Assembly: GCA_022561775.1 (NCBI GenBank)
Contig: JADFQO010000007.1
Coordinates: 43,050 to 107,049, forward strand
Direction: 5' to 3'
Source of the DNA: Myxococcales bacterium
GTDB lineage: Bacteria > Myxococcota_A > UBA9160 > SMWR01
DNA: 64,000 nucleotides
Shown here: in pieces, positions 41,472 through 50,503 of the stretch
How positions within the stretch are numbered: the stretch's first letter is position 1
Layout: the number at the start of each line of letters is the position of its first letter
Program-made: the position numbers and the translations under genes
Notes under the pieces: generated by a model
The model's input: only the letters and a program-made list of their open reading frames with translations
Told to the model about the DNA's origin: nothing
Database searches by the model: none

Positions 41472-42011
41472 GTGAGACTCCAACGGAGCGTTGGGTCTCT
41501 CGCGCTTGCGATCGCAGCGGCCGCACTCAACCCGGTGGACGCAGCGGCGGGCGACTTCCGTCCTTATCGATCCGAAACCGGTCGCTTCAGCGTCGACTTT
41601 CCGGGGGGGCATCCGTCCATCCGCGAGCTGTCTGGATCCAAATTTTCGATCACCGGAAACGATGTCCGCCATACCGTATTTGCAGAAGGGGCCGAGTTTG
41701 TGGTCGAGATCCACGACATTCCGCGCGTCGCCAAACTCCTGCTGACGAGTCACTACATCCTCGAGCGAACCGCCAAGGGCATGCTCGAAGATATCGGCGC
41801 GCGCGAGCTCGATTCTGCGGAGATCTCTTTTCAGGGAGAGCCAGCGCGCGAGGTTGCGTTCGAGATCCCCGATCGGGAGTTCACCGGAAGGCTGTTGCTG
41901 ATTCTGGCAGGGCGCCGACTGTATCTGGTGAGTGCGCGGCATCCCCAATCGATCGACCCCCCAGGCTCCATCGCGCCGTTTCTCGAACGCTTCTCGTTCT
42001 GGCTCGAATGA
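41472..42011 (+). CDS. Exported protein of unknown function
   Basis: 179 residues from GTG 41472, 14 bases after the reductase stop. A signal peptide (LALAIAAAALNPVDAAA) leads to a mature ~155-residue beta-rich domain (RPYRSETGRFSVDFPGGHP, EFTGRLLLILAGRRLYLVSA, ending FLERFSFWLE). This pattern (early 'FSVDFPG', final 'F..SF.L') is common in small exported beta-proteins of uncertain role. No catalytic motif is seen. Probably cotranscribed with the Tat reductase, 55 bases before the DUF2157 gene. Confidence 0.7.
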   Translation: MRLQRSVGSLALAIAAAALNPVDAAAGDFRPYRSETGRFSVDFPGGHPSIRELSGSKFSITGNDVRHTVFAEGAEFVVEIHDIPRVAKLLLTSHYILERTAKGMLEDIGARELDSAEISFQGEPAREVAFEIPDREFTGRLLLILAGRRLYLVSARHPQSIDPPGSIAPFLERFSFWLE

Positions 42012-42066
42012 TGGCTCCTCCAGTGAAACGATTTTCTGTATCCTGTCATCCCGCAGGGGGTGGGGG

Positions 42067-43413
42067 GTGAAGCTTCTTCGCTTGCTCAAGCGCGAGCTCG
42101 CAGCGGAGGCCCGAAGTTGGGTCGACGAGGGGATCGTCTCCGAAGAACAGGCCAGCCGGATTCTCGACCGCCACGGGGCCCGTCTCCCAGACGGGACGGA
42201 GCGCTCGGTCGGCTACATCGTGCTGCTCTCCCTTGCGGCGCTCTTCGCGGGCCTCTCCATTCTCGTCTTCGTCTCCGCCAACTGGGATGAGATCCCGCGC
42301 GGCGTGCGAATGGGCACGCTCGTGGCGCTCACTCTCGCGTTTCACGCACTCGGTCTGCAGCAGCAGCGCTCCACGAATCCCAAGATCGCGTCGGTCTGGT
42401 TCCTGCTCGGTTGCCTCAGCTACGGGACCTCCATCTTTCTGATCGCGCAGATCTACCACCTCGGCGAGCACCACCCCGACGGCATCTGGTGGTGGGCGGT
42501 CGGGACGCTTCCCTTCGTGATCCTCACCCGGAGCCGCGCCATCACCTGGCTGATGACGGCGGTCGCGCTGACCTGGCTCGGGACCGAGACCATGGAGACC
42601 TTCTTCCCGGTCAGCTGGCCGCTTTTCGCGGCAGTACTCTTCTGGTTCTGCATCTCTCAAAAAGAGAGCCTGCTGCTCTTTCTCACCAGCCTCGTCGCGA
42701 CGACCTTCTGGATCGAGATCCTCTTCGCTCGCTACCTCGGAGAAGATCGCCTGTTCGCGCTCGAAGAGGAACACCTCCCGCTGACCCTCGGACTCTTCGT
42801 ACTCTATTACGCGTTGGGAAAGTGGATGGAGATGCAAGCCGATCGGCCGCGCATTCCCGAATACGGCATGGCGCTGCGCCTCTGGTCGCTGCGCCTCGGC
42901 CTGGTCGTGCTGCTGACTTTTTCGTTTGCAGAAACCTGGGAAGGAGTGATGGAGCTTCAGTACGACAGCGCTGGGCTTGTCTGGGGCTGGCTGGTGTTCG
43001 TCTGCGGCATCACGGGGTATTTCCTCTACCGCATCTGGGTCGAGCGTGGCCCCCGCGCCTGGTGGGACGACGGCCTTTCGGCGCTGGTGTATCTGCTCTT
43101 CTTCGTGCTGATCGTGCTGATCTCGCTCGCGACGACCGAGAAGAACGAGAATCTCGCCGTCGGACTCCAGCTCTTCGGCAACTTCGCGTGCCTGGGAAGC
43201 GGCATCTGGTTGATCCTGCGCGCGCTGCGCGATTCCGTGACCCTCTACTTCTATACCGGAATTGGTGTCATCCTGATCCTCGCGCTGCTGCGCTACGCCG
43301 ATCTGGTCGGTGATTACGTGGGGGGCTCTCTGCTCTTCCTGTTCTTTGCGGGTGTGCTCTTCGGGTCGGCTCGCTTCTGGCGCGCGCACATCCACAAGGG
43401 AGCCTCGTCATGA
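42067..43413 (+). CDS. DUF2157 membrane protein
   Basis: 448 residues from GTG 42067 with a purine-rich AGGGGGTGGGG upstream; the track start at 41932 overlaps the previous gene. A soluble N-terminal segment (LLKRELAAEARSWVDEGIVSEEQASRIL, typical DUF2157) is followed by about 12 hydrophobic helices. DUF2157 proteins have no proven function. It overlaps the next gene by ATGA (43410-43413), and that gene encodes a GDYXXLXY protein, the usual partner, so the two form one unit. An envelope or membrane role is inferred. Confidence 0.85.
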   Translation: MKLLRLLKRELAAEARSWVDEGIVSEEQASRILDRHGARLPDGTERSVGYIVLLSLAALFAGLSILVFVSANWDEIPRGVRMGTLVALTLAFHALGLQQQRSTNPKIASVWFLLGCLSYGTSIFLIAQIYHLGEHHPDGIWWWAVGTLPFVILTRSRAITWLMTAVALTWLGTETMETFFPVSWPLFAAVLFWFCISQKESLLLFLTSLVATTFWIEILFARYLGEDRLFALEEEHLPLTLGLFVLYYALGKWMEMQADRPRIPEYGMALRLWSLRLGLVVLLTFSFAETWEGVMELQYDSAGLVWGWLVFVCGITGYFLYRIWVERGPRAWWDDGLSALVYLLFFVLIVLISLATTEKNENLAVGLQLFGNFACLGSGIWLILRALRDSVTLYFYTGIGVILILALLRYADLVGDYVGGSLLFLFFAGVLFGSARFWRAHIHKGASS

Positions 43414-43940
43414 CCCAGCTGCGCTGGTTGATGGCGGCCATCGCGCTGCAACTCGGCGTCCTCGCGATGGAGTATCTCGGCAGCGTCTGGCCGCTCTGGA
43501 CCGGTGAAGAGGTGCGCCTCGAGATCGCGCCCGTCGATCCGCGAAGCCTGTTCCGCGGCAACTACGCGCGCCTCGCCTACACGGTGGCCAGCGTCGAGTC
43601 GGGGCTGTTCGAGGGCCCGGGAAAACGCCTTCGCAAGGGCGAAGTCGTCTACGTCTTTCTCGAAGAAGGCGAGAACGAGGTCTGGCACGCCACGCGCGTT
43701 CAGCTCGAACCACCGCTGTCGGGTTTGTTCCTGCGAGGGCGCCTGACCCAGACCTGGGCGGGCAATACGGACCCGCTGCGGATCCGCTACGGGATCGAAG
43801 CCTGGTTCGCGCCGAAAGAAAAGGCCCTCGAGATCGAGCGGGCCACCCGCCGTCGTCCGGGAGAAGAAGGGCGCGCCTACGCGATCGTCTCCGTAGCGGG
43901 ATCGGGCCGCGCGGCGCTCGCGCGCCTCGATCTGCCCTGA
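43410..43940 (+). CDS. GDYXXLXY-type protein, partner of DUF2157
   Basis: 176 residues: an N-terminal hydrophobic helix (MAAIALQLGVLAMEYLG) and an extracytoplasmic domain with PVDPRSLFRGNYARLAY, the family motif (here GNYARLAY), then GIEAWFAPKE and a C-terminal AIVSVAGSGRAALARLDL. ATGA overlap with the DUF2157 gene indicates coupled translation. The function of the pair is unknown. Confidence 0.85.
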   Translation: MTQLRWLMAAIALQLGVLAMEYLGSVWPLWTGEEVRLEIAPVDPRSLFRGNYARLAYTVASVESGLFEGPGKRLRKGEVVYVFLEEGENEVWHATRVQLEPPLSGLFLRGRLTQTWAGNTDPLRIRYGIEAWFAPKEKALEIERATRRRPGEEGRAYAIVSVAGSGRAALARLDLP

Positions 43941-44027
43941 ATCCGAGCATTGGCTTGGCCGGGATCTCGCTTCCGGCAGCCGAAAGCCGATCGGGCACCC
44001 TCGTGCGGGGAGTCGGGTCGGATTCAG
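43937..44027. terminator. Long inverted repeat spanning two convergent stops
   Basis: CTGAATCCGA (43937-43946) and TCGGATTCAG (44018-44027) are exact 10-bp inverted repeats, each covering the stop codon of one of the two convergent genes. A shorter interrupted stem (GCTTCCGG-CAG-CCGAAAGC) lies between them. Together they could act as a bidirectional transcription end. Confidence 0.4.
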
Positions 44028-45262
44028 CTGGCCTGAAATTCGCGCGCTTTCGGTAGCGCGATCGCGATCAGCCACGCACCGCACATCAGACCTGCGGCGA
44101 GCACGAACGGACCCGCCTGGTAGAGCGCGTAGAGGGCGCCCGCGGCTGCGGGGCCGAAGACGCGGCCCAGCGATGCGCTCGACTGGAAGGTTCCCATCAC
44201 CGACCCGCGCTCGGCCGGTGCCGCGGTCATCGAAACCAGGCTCAGGATGGGCGGTTGGCCGATGCCACGGCCAATCGCCGAGAGCGCGAGCGGCAGCAGT
44301 GTCCAGCCGACCGTTGGCATGAAGGGAACCGCGAATAGCGAAACCGCCATCAGCGCGAAGCCCCCGAGCGCGAGATTGCGCTCGCCGAAGCGCGCCGCGA
44401 GTGGCCGGATGGCGCCGCCCTGGACGCCGCCCAGCAGCACGGCCATCCCGACCAGGATGAACGCGACGCGCATCGCGTCGAATTGGAATCGATCGATCAT
44501 GAAGTACGCGAAGATCGACTCGAGCTGGGTCACGGCGAGCGAGAAGATCAGATTGATGGTGCAGAGCCGACGCACCTCGGGGTCGCGCAGCACTTCGAGT
44601 CGACCCACGCCGGGATCCCGATTCGCATGGCGATCCGGTTCGACGAGCGCCCAGGACGCGAACGCAAAATTGATCGCGGCCATCGCCGCGGCGAGCAACA
44701 TCGGAATTCCGTAACCGAAGGGCTCGATGTGGGCGGCGAGGGTCGTTCCGAAGAATGCGGAAGCGGGCCAGCTTCCGTCGAGGTTCGGAGCGAGCAGGCC
44801 CCCGAGCGCCGGGCCAAGCACGAAGCCGACCCCGAAGCACGCCCCGACCATTCCCATCCAGCGCGTGCGCTCGTCTTCGCGCGTGACGTCCGTCACGTAA
44901 GCGGTCGCGACACTGATGTTGGCGCCGAAGACGCCGCCGAGGATGCGGCCCGCGAAAAGCCCGAGCAGCGAATCCGAAAGTCCGAGCAACGTGAGAGCGC
45001 CCGCGCTGCCCAGTATCGTGGTCAGCATCACCGGCTTTCGGCCGACGCGATCCGAAAGGCGGCCCCAGATCGGGCTGAAGATGAATTGAAAGGCCGGATA
45101 GGCGGCGAGCAGTAGGCCGAGGGTCGTCGGGCTCGTGCCGAGGCTCTTCGCGTAGTAGGGCAGGATCGGGACCACGATCCCGAAACCGATCAGGTCGATG
45201 ATGATGACCGCAAACAGCACCAGAAGCGATCGCGTCGAATTTTCGGTCGGGGAGTCCGCCAA
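44024..45262 (-). CDS. MFS transporter (drug/tetracycline-efflux-like)
   Basis: 412 residues, 12 membrane helices. The MFS loop motif GRLSDRVGRKPVML lies between helices 2 and 3, and YVTDVTREDERTRWMGMVGACFGVGFVLGPALGG is the DHA1-type segment seen in TetA-like efflux proteins. It should exchange protons for a small compound at the inner membrane. No regulator lies next to it, so the substrate is open. It diverges from the membrane methyltransferase gene at 45403 and converges with the DUF2157/GDYXXLXY pair. Confidence 0.85.
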   Translation of the reverse strand: MADSPTENSTRSLLVLFAVIIIDLIGFGIVVPILPYYAKSLGTSPTTLGLLLAAYPAFQFIFSPIWGRLSDRVGRKPVMLTTILGSAGALTLLGLSDSLLGLFAGRILGGVFGANISVATAYVTDVTREDERTRWMGMVGACFGVGFVLGPALGGLLAPNLDGSWPASAFFGTTLAAHIEPFGYGIPMLLAAAMAAINFAFASWALVEPDRHANRDPGVGRLEVLRDPEVRRLCTINLIFSLAVTQLESIFAYFMIDRFQFDAMRVAFILVGMAVLLGGVQGGAIRPLAARFGERNLALGGFALMAVSLFAVPFMPTVGWTLLPLALSAIGRGIGQPPILSLVSMTAAPAERGSVMGTFQSSASLGRVFGPAAAGALYALYQAGPFVLAAGLMCGAWLIAIALPKAREFQAS

Positions 45263-45402
45263 GGCGCCGGCACTATAGCGAGTTGGGGAAGGTGAGCTGA
45301 GAGGCGTTTCTCAGCGTTTGCGCTGGCAACGAGAGGTCGCTGCGCAGATCCGATCTCCAGGTGGTAGACTCGCGCGCGAGATCACCGCCAGGAGGTCGAA
45401 TC

Positions 45403-46092
45403 GTGCTCGCACAGCTCTACACGCCCTTCGCGTTTCTCGGAGTCATGTCGTTTTCCGCGGCTTTCTTCATGGGCTTTCGCCATCAGCCCGGCGCGCCCGC
45501 GGCGAACATCCTCTTCAACATCCTGTTGTTCGCGGCGTTCATCTTCGTGCACATCGTGATGACGATGCCAGCCTTCAAGAAGGCGGTCTTCGGCCGCCCG
45601 GAGGGCACGCTCTTCGAGCGTCAGATCTACGTGACGGTCTCGATCGTGACCTGGGTGGGATTGTACTGGCTCCACGAACCGCTTGGTCTGTTCGGATTCA
45701 CCTCACCCGCGTGGCTGCAGTTCATCGGGTACTGCGGGATGATTCTGTCCATCGTCGCGTTCTTCGAGTTCGCGACCTTTGAGAACATCGGCGGTTTGCT
45801 CGGAAAGCCGGGAACGGATTTGTCGCACACCGTCGGTAGCGAGACGCCGATCATGAAGGAAGGGTCCTACGCGAGCATTCGGCATCCGATGTACCGCGCC
45901 GCGTTCTTCATCACGTTTTCGTCGCTGCTCGTCCACCCGACCGCCGCGCAGCTCCTCTTTGCGGTCATGACGTCGGCCGGCTTCCTCGGGTTCATTCCGT
46001 TCGAAGAACACCAGCTCATCAAGGCGCGCGGCGACGAATATCGCGATTACATGCGCGCCACGCCGTATCGCGCGTTCCACGGAATCTGGTGA
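45403..46092 (+). CDS. Membrane methyltransferase, isoprenylcysteine/NnrU-like
   Basis: 229 residues from GTG 45403, with GGAGG upstream (the track start at 45361 is earlier than this site). About five to six helices. The SAM-binding C-terminus of the ICMT/phospholipid methyltransferase group is present: GSYASIRHPMYRAAFF and FEEHQLIKARGDEYRDYM. The substrate cannot be read. Since methanethiol S-methyltransferases (MddA) belong to the same wide family and the window is rich in sulfur genes, that role is conceivable, but nothing specific supports it. Confidence 0.72.
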   Translation: MLAQLYTPFAFLGVMSFSAAFFMGFRHQPGAPAANILFNILLFAAFIFVHIVMTMPAFKKAVFGRPEGTLFERQIYVTVSIVTWVGLYWLHEPLGLFGFTSPAWLQFIGYCGMILSIVAFFEFATFENIGGLLGKPGTDLSHTVGSETPIMKEGSYASIRHPMYRAAFFITFSSLLVHPTAAQLLFAVMTSAGFLGFIPFEEHQLIKARGDEYRDYMRATPYRAFHGIW

Positions 46093-46118
46093 TCGAGCGG
46101 GTGGCGCTCCGGCGGTGA

Positions 46119-46958
46119 TCAGGGCGTTTTCAATAGCCGCGCGTGGTGGGCGACGTGGTCTTCCATGAAGGTCGCAATGAAGTAGTAGCTGTGGTCGTAG
46201 CCTTCCTGGATCCGGAGCGTCAGCTTGGCGCCCGCGGCTTCGCAGGCTTTCTGGAACAGCTCCGGCTTGAGTTGTGACTCGAGGAAGTCGTCCGCGGTTC
46301 CCTGATCGATGAGAATTTCCGATTGCCAGCCGCTGTTTCCAATCAGCTCGGTCGCGTCGTAGTCCGCCCACGCCGCGCGATCGCTTCCGAGATAGCCGCC
46401 GAAGGCTTTTTCGCCCCACGGACATTGGCTGGGTGCGACGATCGGTGCGAAAGCCGACACCGAGCGATAGCGCTGCGGGTTGCGGAGCGCGACGACCAGC
46501 GCGCCGTGCCCACCCATCGAGTGGCCGAAGATTCCCTGGCGCGCGGAGTCAGCGGGGAAGTTCGCCGCAATCAGCGCCGGCAGTTCCTCGGTCACGTAAC
46601 TGTACATGCGGTAGTTCCGCGACCAGGGCTCCTCGGTGGCGTCGACGTAGAAGCCGGCTCCAGAGCCGAAGTCGTAGCTCTCGTGCTCACCCGGGAAGTC
46701 GAATCCTCTCGGGCTGGTATCCGGGGCGACGAAGAGCATGCCCTCGCGCGCCGCGAAGCGCTGGGCGCCGGCCTTGACGGTTGCGTTTTCCCAGCTGCAG
46801 GTGAGTCCGGAGAGATAGGTGAGAACGGGGACCGGTTCGTCCGCCGCCTGAGGTGGTGTGAAGACCGCGAAGTCCATCGGACACCCCGTCACCGCTGAAG
46901 TATGCCGGTAGACCCCCTGTACTCCGCCGAATGCGCGCGCTTGACTGATCGTTTCCAA
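46119..46958 (-). CDS. fghA: S-formylglutathione hydrolase
   Basis: 279 residues from TTG 46958, preceded by GGAGGAACCG; the track ATG at 46985 is less favoured. Esterase-D family: an N-terminal FGGVQGVYRHTSAVTGCPMDFAVF, then LTYLSGLTCSWENA, the nucleophile elbow GHSMGGHGAL and the catalytic His in YDHSYYF. It hydrolyses S-formylglutathione to glutathione and formate, the last step of glutathione-dependent formaldehyde removal in the cytoplasm. The formaldehyde dehydrogenase is not in the window. MtoX and methyl-group oxidation would supply formaldehyde. Gene order is convergent with the membrane methyltransferase. Confidence 0.92.
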   Translation of the reverse strand: METISQARAFGGVQGVYRHTSAVTGCPMDFAVFTPPQAADEPVPVLTYLSGLTCSWENATVKAGAQRFAAREGMLFVAPDTSPRGFDFPGEHESYDFGSGAGFYVDATEEPWSRNYRMYSYVTEELPALIAANFPADSARQGIFGHSMGGHGALVVALRNPQRYRSVSAFAPIVAPSQCPWGEKAFGGYLGSDRAAWADYDATELIGNSGWQSEILIDQGTADDFLESQLKPELFQKACEAAGAKLTLRIQEGYDHSYYFIATFMEDHVAHHARLLKTP

Positions 46959-47029
46959 CGGTTCCTCCGCTTCTCGCTTCCGCAAACTCTACGTCATCGC
47001 CACAGCCCGCATCCATAGCGGATCTCCCG

Positions 47030-47323
47030 TCACAGCGCGTACTGAACTGCCGCGCGGTCCTGGAGAATGGGGCGGATGCGTTCTGCGATCAATTTCCGGT
47101 GGGCGTCGTGAGCCGCGTAGATCTGAAAATCAGACGCGTTTTCAAAATCTGCGACGATTGCGAATTGGTAATTTCCCTCGACGATCGCCGCATCGTCGCC
47201 GAATTGGTAGCTGCGGATTTCAGGGATTGCGGCGGGTAACGCTGCGAGCCCCTCGCGGATGGCCTGCTTTTCGATAGCCGTGGTTCCCGGCTTCCAACGC
47301 ATCAAGACCACATGTCTGAGCAC
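47030..47323 (-). CDS. Dabb-family stress-responsive alpha/beta barrel protein
   Basis: 97 residues, a complete Dabb domain: MLRHVVLMRWKPGT at the start, PEIRSYQFGDDAA, FAIVADFENASDFQIYAAHDAHRK in the second half. Such dimeric ferredoxin-like domains occur in stress proteins and in some polyketide cyclases; no active-site evidence is decisive here. It lies 71 bases upstream of fghA on the minus strand and diverges from cca. Confidence 0.85.
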   Translation of the reverse strand: MLRHVVLMRWKPGTTAIEKQAIREGLAALPAAIPEIRSYQFGDDAAIVEGNYQFAIVADFENASDFQIYAAHDAHRKLIAERIRPILQDRAAVQYAL

Positions 47324-47490
47324 GGTCGGATCTCCCTCCCTCGAAATTTCGGGCGTGCAGGGATCCTATCACCCAATCAGTCAGGATCCGGCACCCCGGC
47401 GGTTTGGCGATTCAAGCTGCACCTGCGTGAAGGGATCCTGCACTAGAAGGCTCGCAAGAGGGCATCCGCAGGCCCTATTATTTCCGCCTG

Positions 47491-48909
47491 ATGACGGCTT
47501 CCACTTCGGAGCACCTCGAATTTCGCGTACCCGATCCCGCTGCTCGTAGTGCACTCGACGCACTCTGCGCGTCGGTTCGCGCAGCGGGAGGCAGCGCGAG
47601 ACTCGTCGGCGGCTGCGTCCGCGACGCGCTGCTGGGCCTTCCGGCAACCGATCTGGATGTCGAGGTCTACGGAATCGAGTCCACCGCGCTCGTCGAACTA
47701 TTGTCTTCGCAATTCCCGGTCGATCTCGTCGGTGAGTCGTTCGGCGTGATCCGGTTGCGGGATCTTCCTATCGATGTGTCGCTCCCCCGCCGCGAGTCGA
47801 AGCGTGGCCTCGGTCATCGCGGTTTCGAAATCCATTCGGACCCCCAGCTGGATCCGCGGGACGCCGCATCGCGCAGGGACTTCACGATCAACGCCATTGC
47901 TCTCGATCCTCAGAGCGGGCGGGTCTTCGACCCATTCGGCGGGGTCGTGGATCTGGAGAACCGCGTCTTGCGCCACACCACCAAACAATTCGCCGAAGAT
48001 CCCCTGCGCGTCTTGCGCGGCATGCAGTTCGCCGCTCGTTTCGAGCTGCAGCCCGCGCCGCAGACAATCGAACTCTGCCGACACATCGAACCCGAGGGGC
48101 TGGCTCCAGAGCGGATCCTCGGCGAGTGGAAGAAGTTGATCCTCAGGGGAACGCGGCCCTCGCTGGGGCTGGCATTCCTGCGCGATTGCGGTTGGATCCG
48201 CCATTTTCCCGAGCTCGAGGCGCTGATCGGCTGCGAGCAGAACCCGCGCTGGCATCCCGAGGGAGATGTCTGGACCCACACCCTCCACTGCATGGATGTG
48301 TTCGCGAGCGAGCGCATCGGGATCGAGCGCGAGGATTTGATCGTCGGATTCGGAGTGCTGTGCCACGACCTCGGCAAACCGGAGACGACAATCCGGGAGG
48401 AAGATGGTCGCATCACCGCGAAGAATCACGAATCGATCGGAGTCGATTGCACGCGGCGGTTTCTGGGCCGCATGACCAACGAGGAGAAGTGGATCGAGGA
48501 AGTCGTCCCGCTCGTCGCTTGCCACCTGGCTCCGATTCGGCTGTTCGGCGCGAATGTGGCTGACGCTGCGATTCGTCGCCTGGCGCGTCAGGTCGGTCGA
48601 ATCGATCGGCTGGTGCGGGTTTCTCGCGCAGACCAGCGCGGCCGGCCGCCGTTGGTGATCGACCGCTTCGAGGCCGGAGATTGGTTGCTGGAACGCGCCC
48701 GAGAACTGTCCATCGACGACCGGCCCCCGAAGCCCCTGCTGATGGGTCGCCATTTGATCGAACTCGGACTCGAACCGGGGCCCCATTTTGGACCGGTACT
48801 CGAGGAGTGTTTTACGCGCCAGATCGAAGGCGAGTTCGATACGCTCGAGGCAGGCATGGAATGCGCGCGAACGATCATCGCCGAAGCTGCGAAGGCGCCA
48901 ATGAAATAG
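47491..48909 (+). CDS. cca: CCA tRNA nucleotidyltransferase / poly(A) polymerase family with HD domain
   Basis: 472 residues. The class II nucleotidyltransferase head shows LVGGCVRDALLGLPATDLDVEVYG (G-G motif and DxD metal ligands), RRDFTINAIAL and EDPLRVLRGMQFAARF. An HD-type domain in the second half has HPEGDVWTHTLHCMD and VLCHDLGKP with a later HESIGVD, like E. coli-type CCA enzymes with phosphohydrolase activity. It adds or repairs the 3' CCA of tRNA; a poly(A) polymerase is the alternative. It stands alone between the Dabb gene and the convergent ALDH. Confidence 0.88.
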   Translation: MTASTSEHLEFRVPDPAARSALDALCASVRAAGGSARLVGGCVRDALLGLPATDLDVEVYGIESTALVELLSSQFPVDLVGESFGVIRLRDLPIDVSLPRRESKRGLGHRGFEIHSDPQLDPRDAASRRDFTINAIALDPQSGRVFDPFGGVVDLENRVLRHTTKQFAEDPLRVLRGMQFAARFELQPAPQTIELCRHIEPEGLAPERILGEWKKLILRGTRPSLGLAFLRDCGWIRHFPELEALIGCEQNPRWHPEGDVWTHTLHCMDVFASERIGIEREDLIVGFGVLCHDLGKPETTIREEDGRITAKNHESIGVDCTRRFLGRMTNEEKWIEEVVPLVACHLAPIRLFGANVADAAIRRLARQVGRIDRLVRVSRADQRGRPPLVIDRFEAGDWLLERARELSIDDRPPKPLLMGRHLIELGLEPGPHFGPVLEECFTRQIEGEFDTLEAGMECARTIIAEAAKAPMK

Positions 48910-48918
48910 CGTTCGGAT

Positions 48919-50457
48919 TCAGGACAGCCAGCGTCCGAGTGGCGAGCGGTACAGGATGCGGATCAGCTGCTGTATTCGCGCTTCGTTCTTGAATGAGTAC
49001 GGGTAGAGTCCCGCGGTGGCCCTCCCGCCGAATCGATCGATCAGGATCGGTTTGGGATGGGTGAAGTCTCGGAGGGCGTTCGGGCCGTGCACCTGCCCGA
49101 TCCCGCTGCTCTTGAGCCCGCCAAAGGGGGCCTCCAGCACGCCGTAGGTCACCGCCATGTCGTTGATGCAGACGCTTCCGCTGTCGATTCGCCGCGCGAG
49201 TTCAATACCGCCGCGGCCGTCTCGCGTCCAGACAGTGGCCCCCAATCCGTATGGGGTCTGGTTGGCGAGCCGGACGGCTTCGTTCTGGTCCGAGACGCGC
49301 ATGATCGGGAGGACGGGGCCGAAGGTTTCCTCCTGCATGACGAGCATGTCGTGGTTTACGTCGGCTAGTACGGTCGGCTCGAAGAAGAGGCCGTCGAAGC
49401 CCGGGTTCCGCCGGCCACCGGCGAGCAACTTTGCACCCTTGGCGACCGCATCCGCCACATGCGCTTCGATGATTTCGAGCTGCCGATCCCAGAAGATTGC
49501 GCCGACGTCGAATTCGCCCCGGTTTCCCTGGCGCAGGCGCGCGACGCGCTCGAGCACCTTCTGTGTGAATTCATCTGCGACTTCATCGACGACGTAGACG
49601 CGCTCGGTTCCGCAGCAGACGTGGCCGCTGTTCAGAAACGCTCCCACGATCGCGCCGCCGGCCGCGTTGTCGAGGTTGGCGTCCTCACAGACGATCATCG
49701 GGTCCTTGCCGCCGAGCTCCAGCGTGCATGGGATGAGTTGGCGAGCACACGATTCCGCGACGGATCGGCCGGTCTTGACACTTCCCGTGAAAGAGATCTT
49801 GTCGACGCCGGCTCCGACCACCGCCTCTCCGGTTTCTCCGTCTCCCATCAGGACAGTGAGCAGGCCGTCGGGCAAGGCGACGGCTTCGAGAAGATCCCCC
49901 ACGAGCTTGCCCGAATACGGCGTGACCTCGGAGGGTTTGAGGAGGACGGCGTTTCCAGCCAACAACGCTTGAATGGTCGGGCTGAGGGATAGGATGAACG
50001 GCCCATTCCAGGGACTGATGACTCCGATCACGCCCAACGGGCGATATTCGATCCGGAGCTTTTTCAGCAAGCGCATGAATCCGTGCAGAGGCCGCTTTTC
50101 GCTGCGAAGCATTCCGACAGCGTGCTTGGCGTAGTAGGTGAGAACGTCGCAGGCCGAGTAGATTTCCATCATCAGGATTTCGGTCCGGGGCTTGCCAGAC
50201 TCGCGCAGCAGAACGTCGATGAACTCGTCCTGTCGTTCGATCAGCGTCTGTACTGCGCGCGTCAGATATCGCGCGCGTTCGTTGACCGAGCGCGCCGCCC
50301 ACTCGGGCTGAGCCTGGCGAGCCGCTTTCAACGCCGAGGCGACGTCGTGGGCATTTTGGACTTCGATTTTCCCGATGGGCTCCCTGGTCGCCGGGTTGGC
50401 GAGGCCCAGCTGCCTTCTTCCACCCGGAGGCGCTTCGATCGGCGTGACGATGGCCAT
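48919..50457 (-). CDS. NAD(P)-dependent aldehyde dehydrogenase
   Basis: 512 residues, ALDH superfamily. Visible are the cofactor motif PLGVIGVISPWNGPF, FTGSVKTGR, the catalytic Glu in LELGGKDPM, the nucleophile in NSGHVCCGTER (Cys after GHV) and EETFGPVLPIMR. GGAGAA precedes the ATG. The last ~25 residues (ending IRILYRSPLGRWLS) are hydrophobic/basic and could touch the membrane, as in fatty-aldehyde types. The substrate is not assignable. It could serve ether-lipid turnover or general aldehyde removal; neither is shown by context. Confidence 0.88.
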   Translation of the reverse strand: MAIVTPIEAPPGGRRQLGLANPATREPIGKIEVQNAHDVASALKAARQAQPEWAARSVNERARYLTRAVQTLIERQDEFIDVLLRESGKPRTEILMMEIYSACDVLTYYAKHAVGMLRSEKRPLHGFMRLLKKLRIEYRPLGVIGVISPWNGPFILSLSPTIQALLAGNAVLLKPSEVTPYSGKLVGDLLEAVALPDGLLTVLMGDGETGEAVVGAGVDKISFTGSVKTGRSVAESCARQLIPCTLELGGKDPMIVCEDANLDNAAGGAIVGAFLNSGHVCCGTERVYVVDEVADEFTQKVLERVARLRQGNRGEFDVGAIFWDRQLEIIEAHVADAVAKGAKLLAGGRRNPGFDGLFFEPTVLADVNHDMLVMQEETFGPVLPIMRVSDQNEAVRLANQTPYGLGATVWTRDGRGGIELARRIDSGSVCINDMAVTYGVLEAPFGGLKSSGIGQVHGPNALRDFTHPKPILIDRFGGRATAGLYPYSFKNEARIQQLIRILYRSPLGRWLS

Positions 50458-50503
50458 GGATCGTTCTCCGACGAGATTTGCAGAGGCTCCGGCGGAGCGT
50501 GGC

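Noticed and set aside
42046-43395. 449-codon minus-strand ORF rich in Glu/Gln/Asp/Arg
   Set aside because: Antisense to the DUF2157 membrane protein; charged composition is the mirror of hydrophobic codons.
45403-46092. Methanethiol S-methyltransferase (MddA)
   Set aside because: Only the broad ICMT/NnrU family can be supported; sulfur context alone is too weak.
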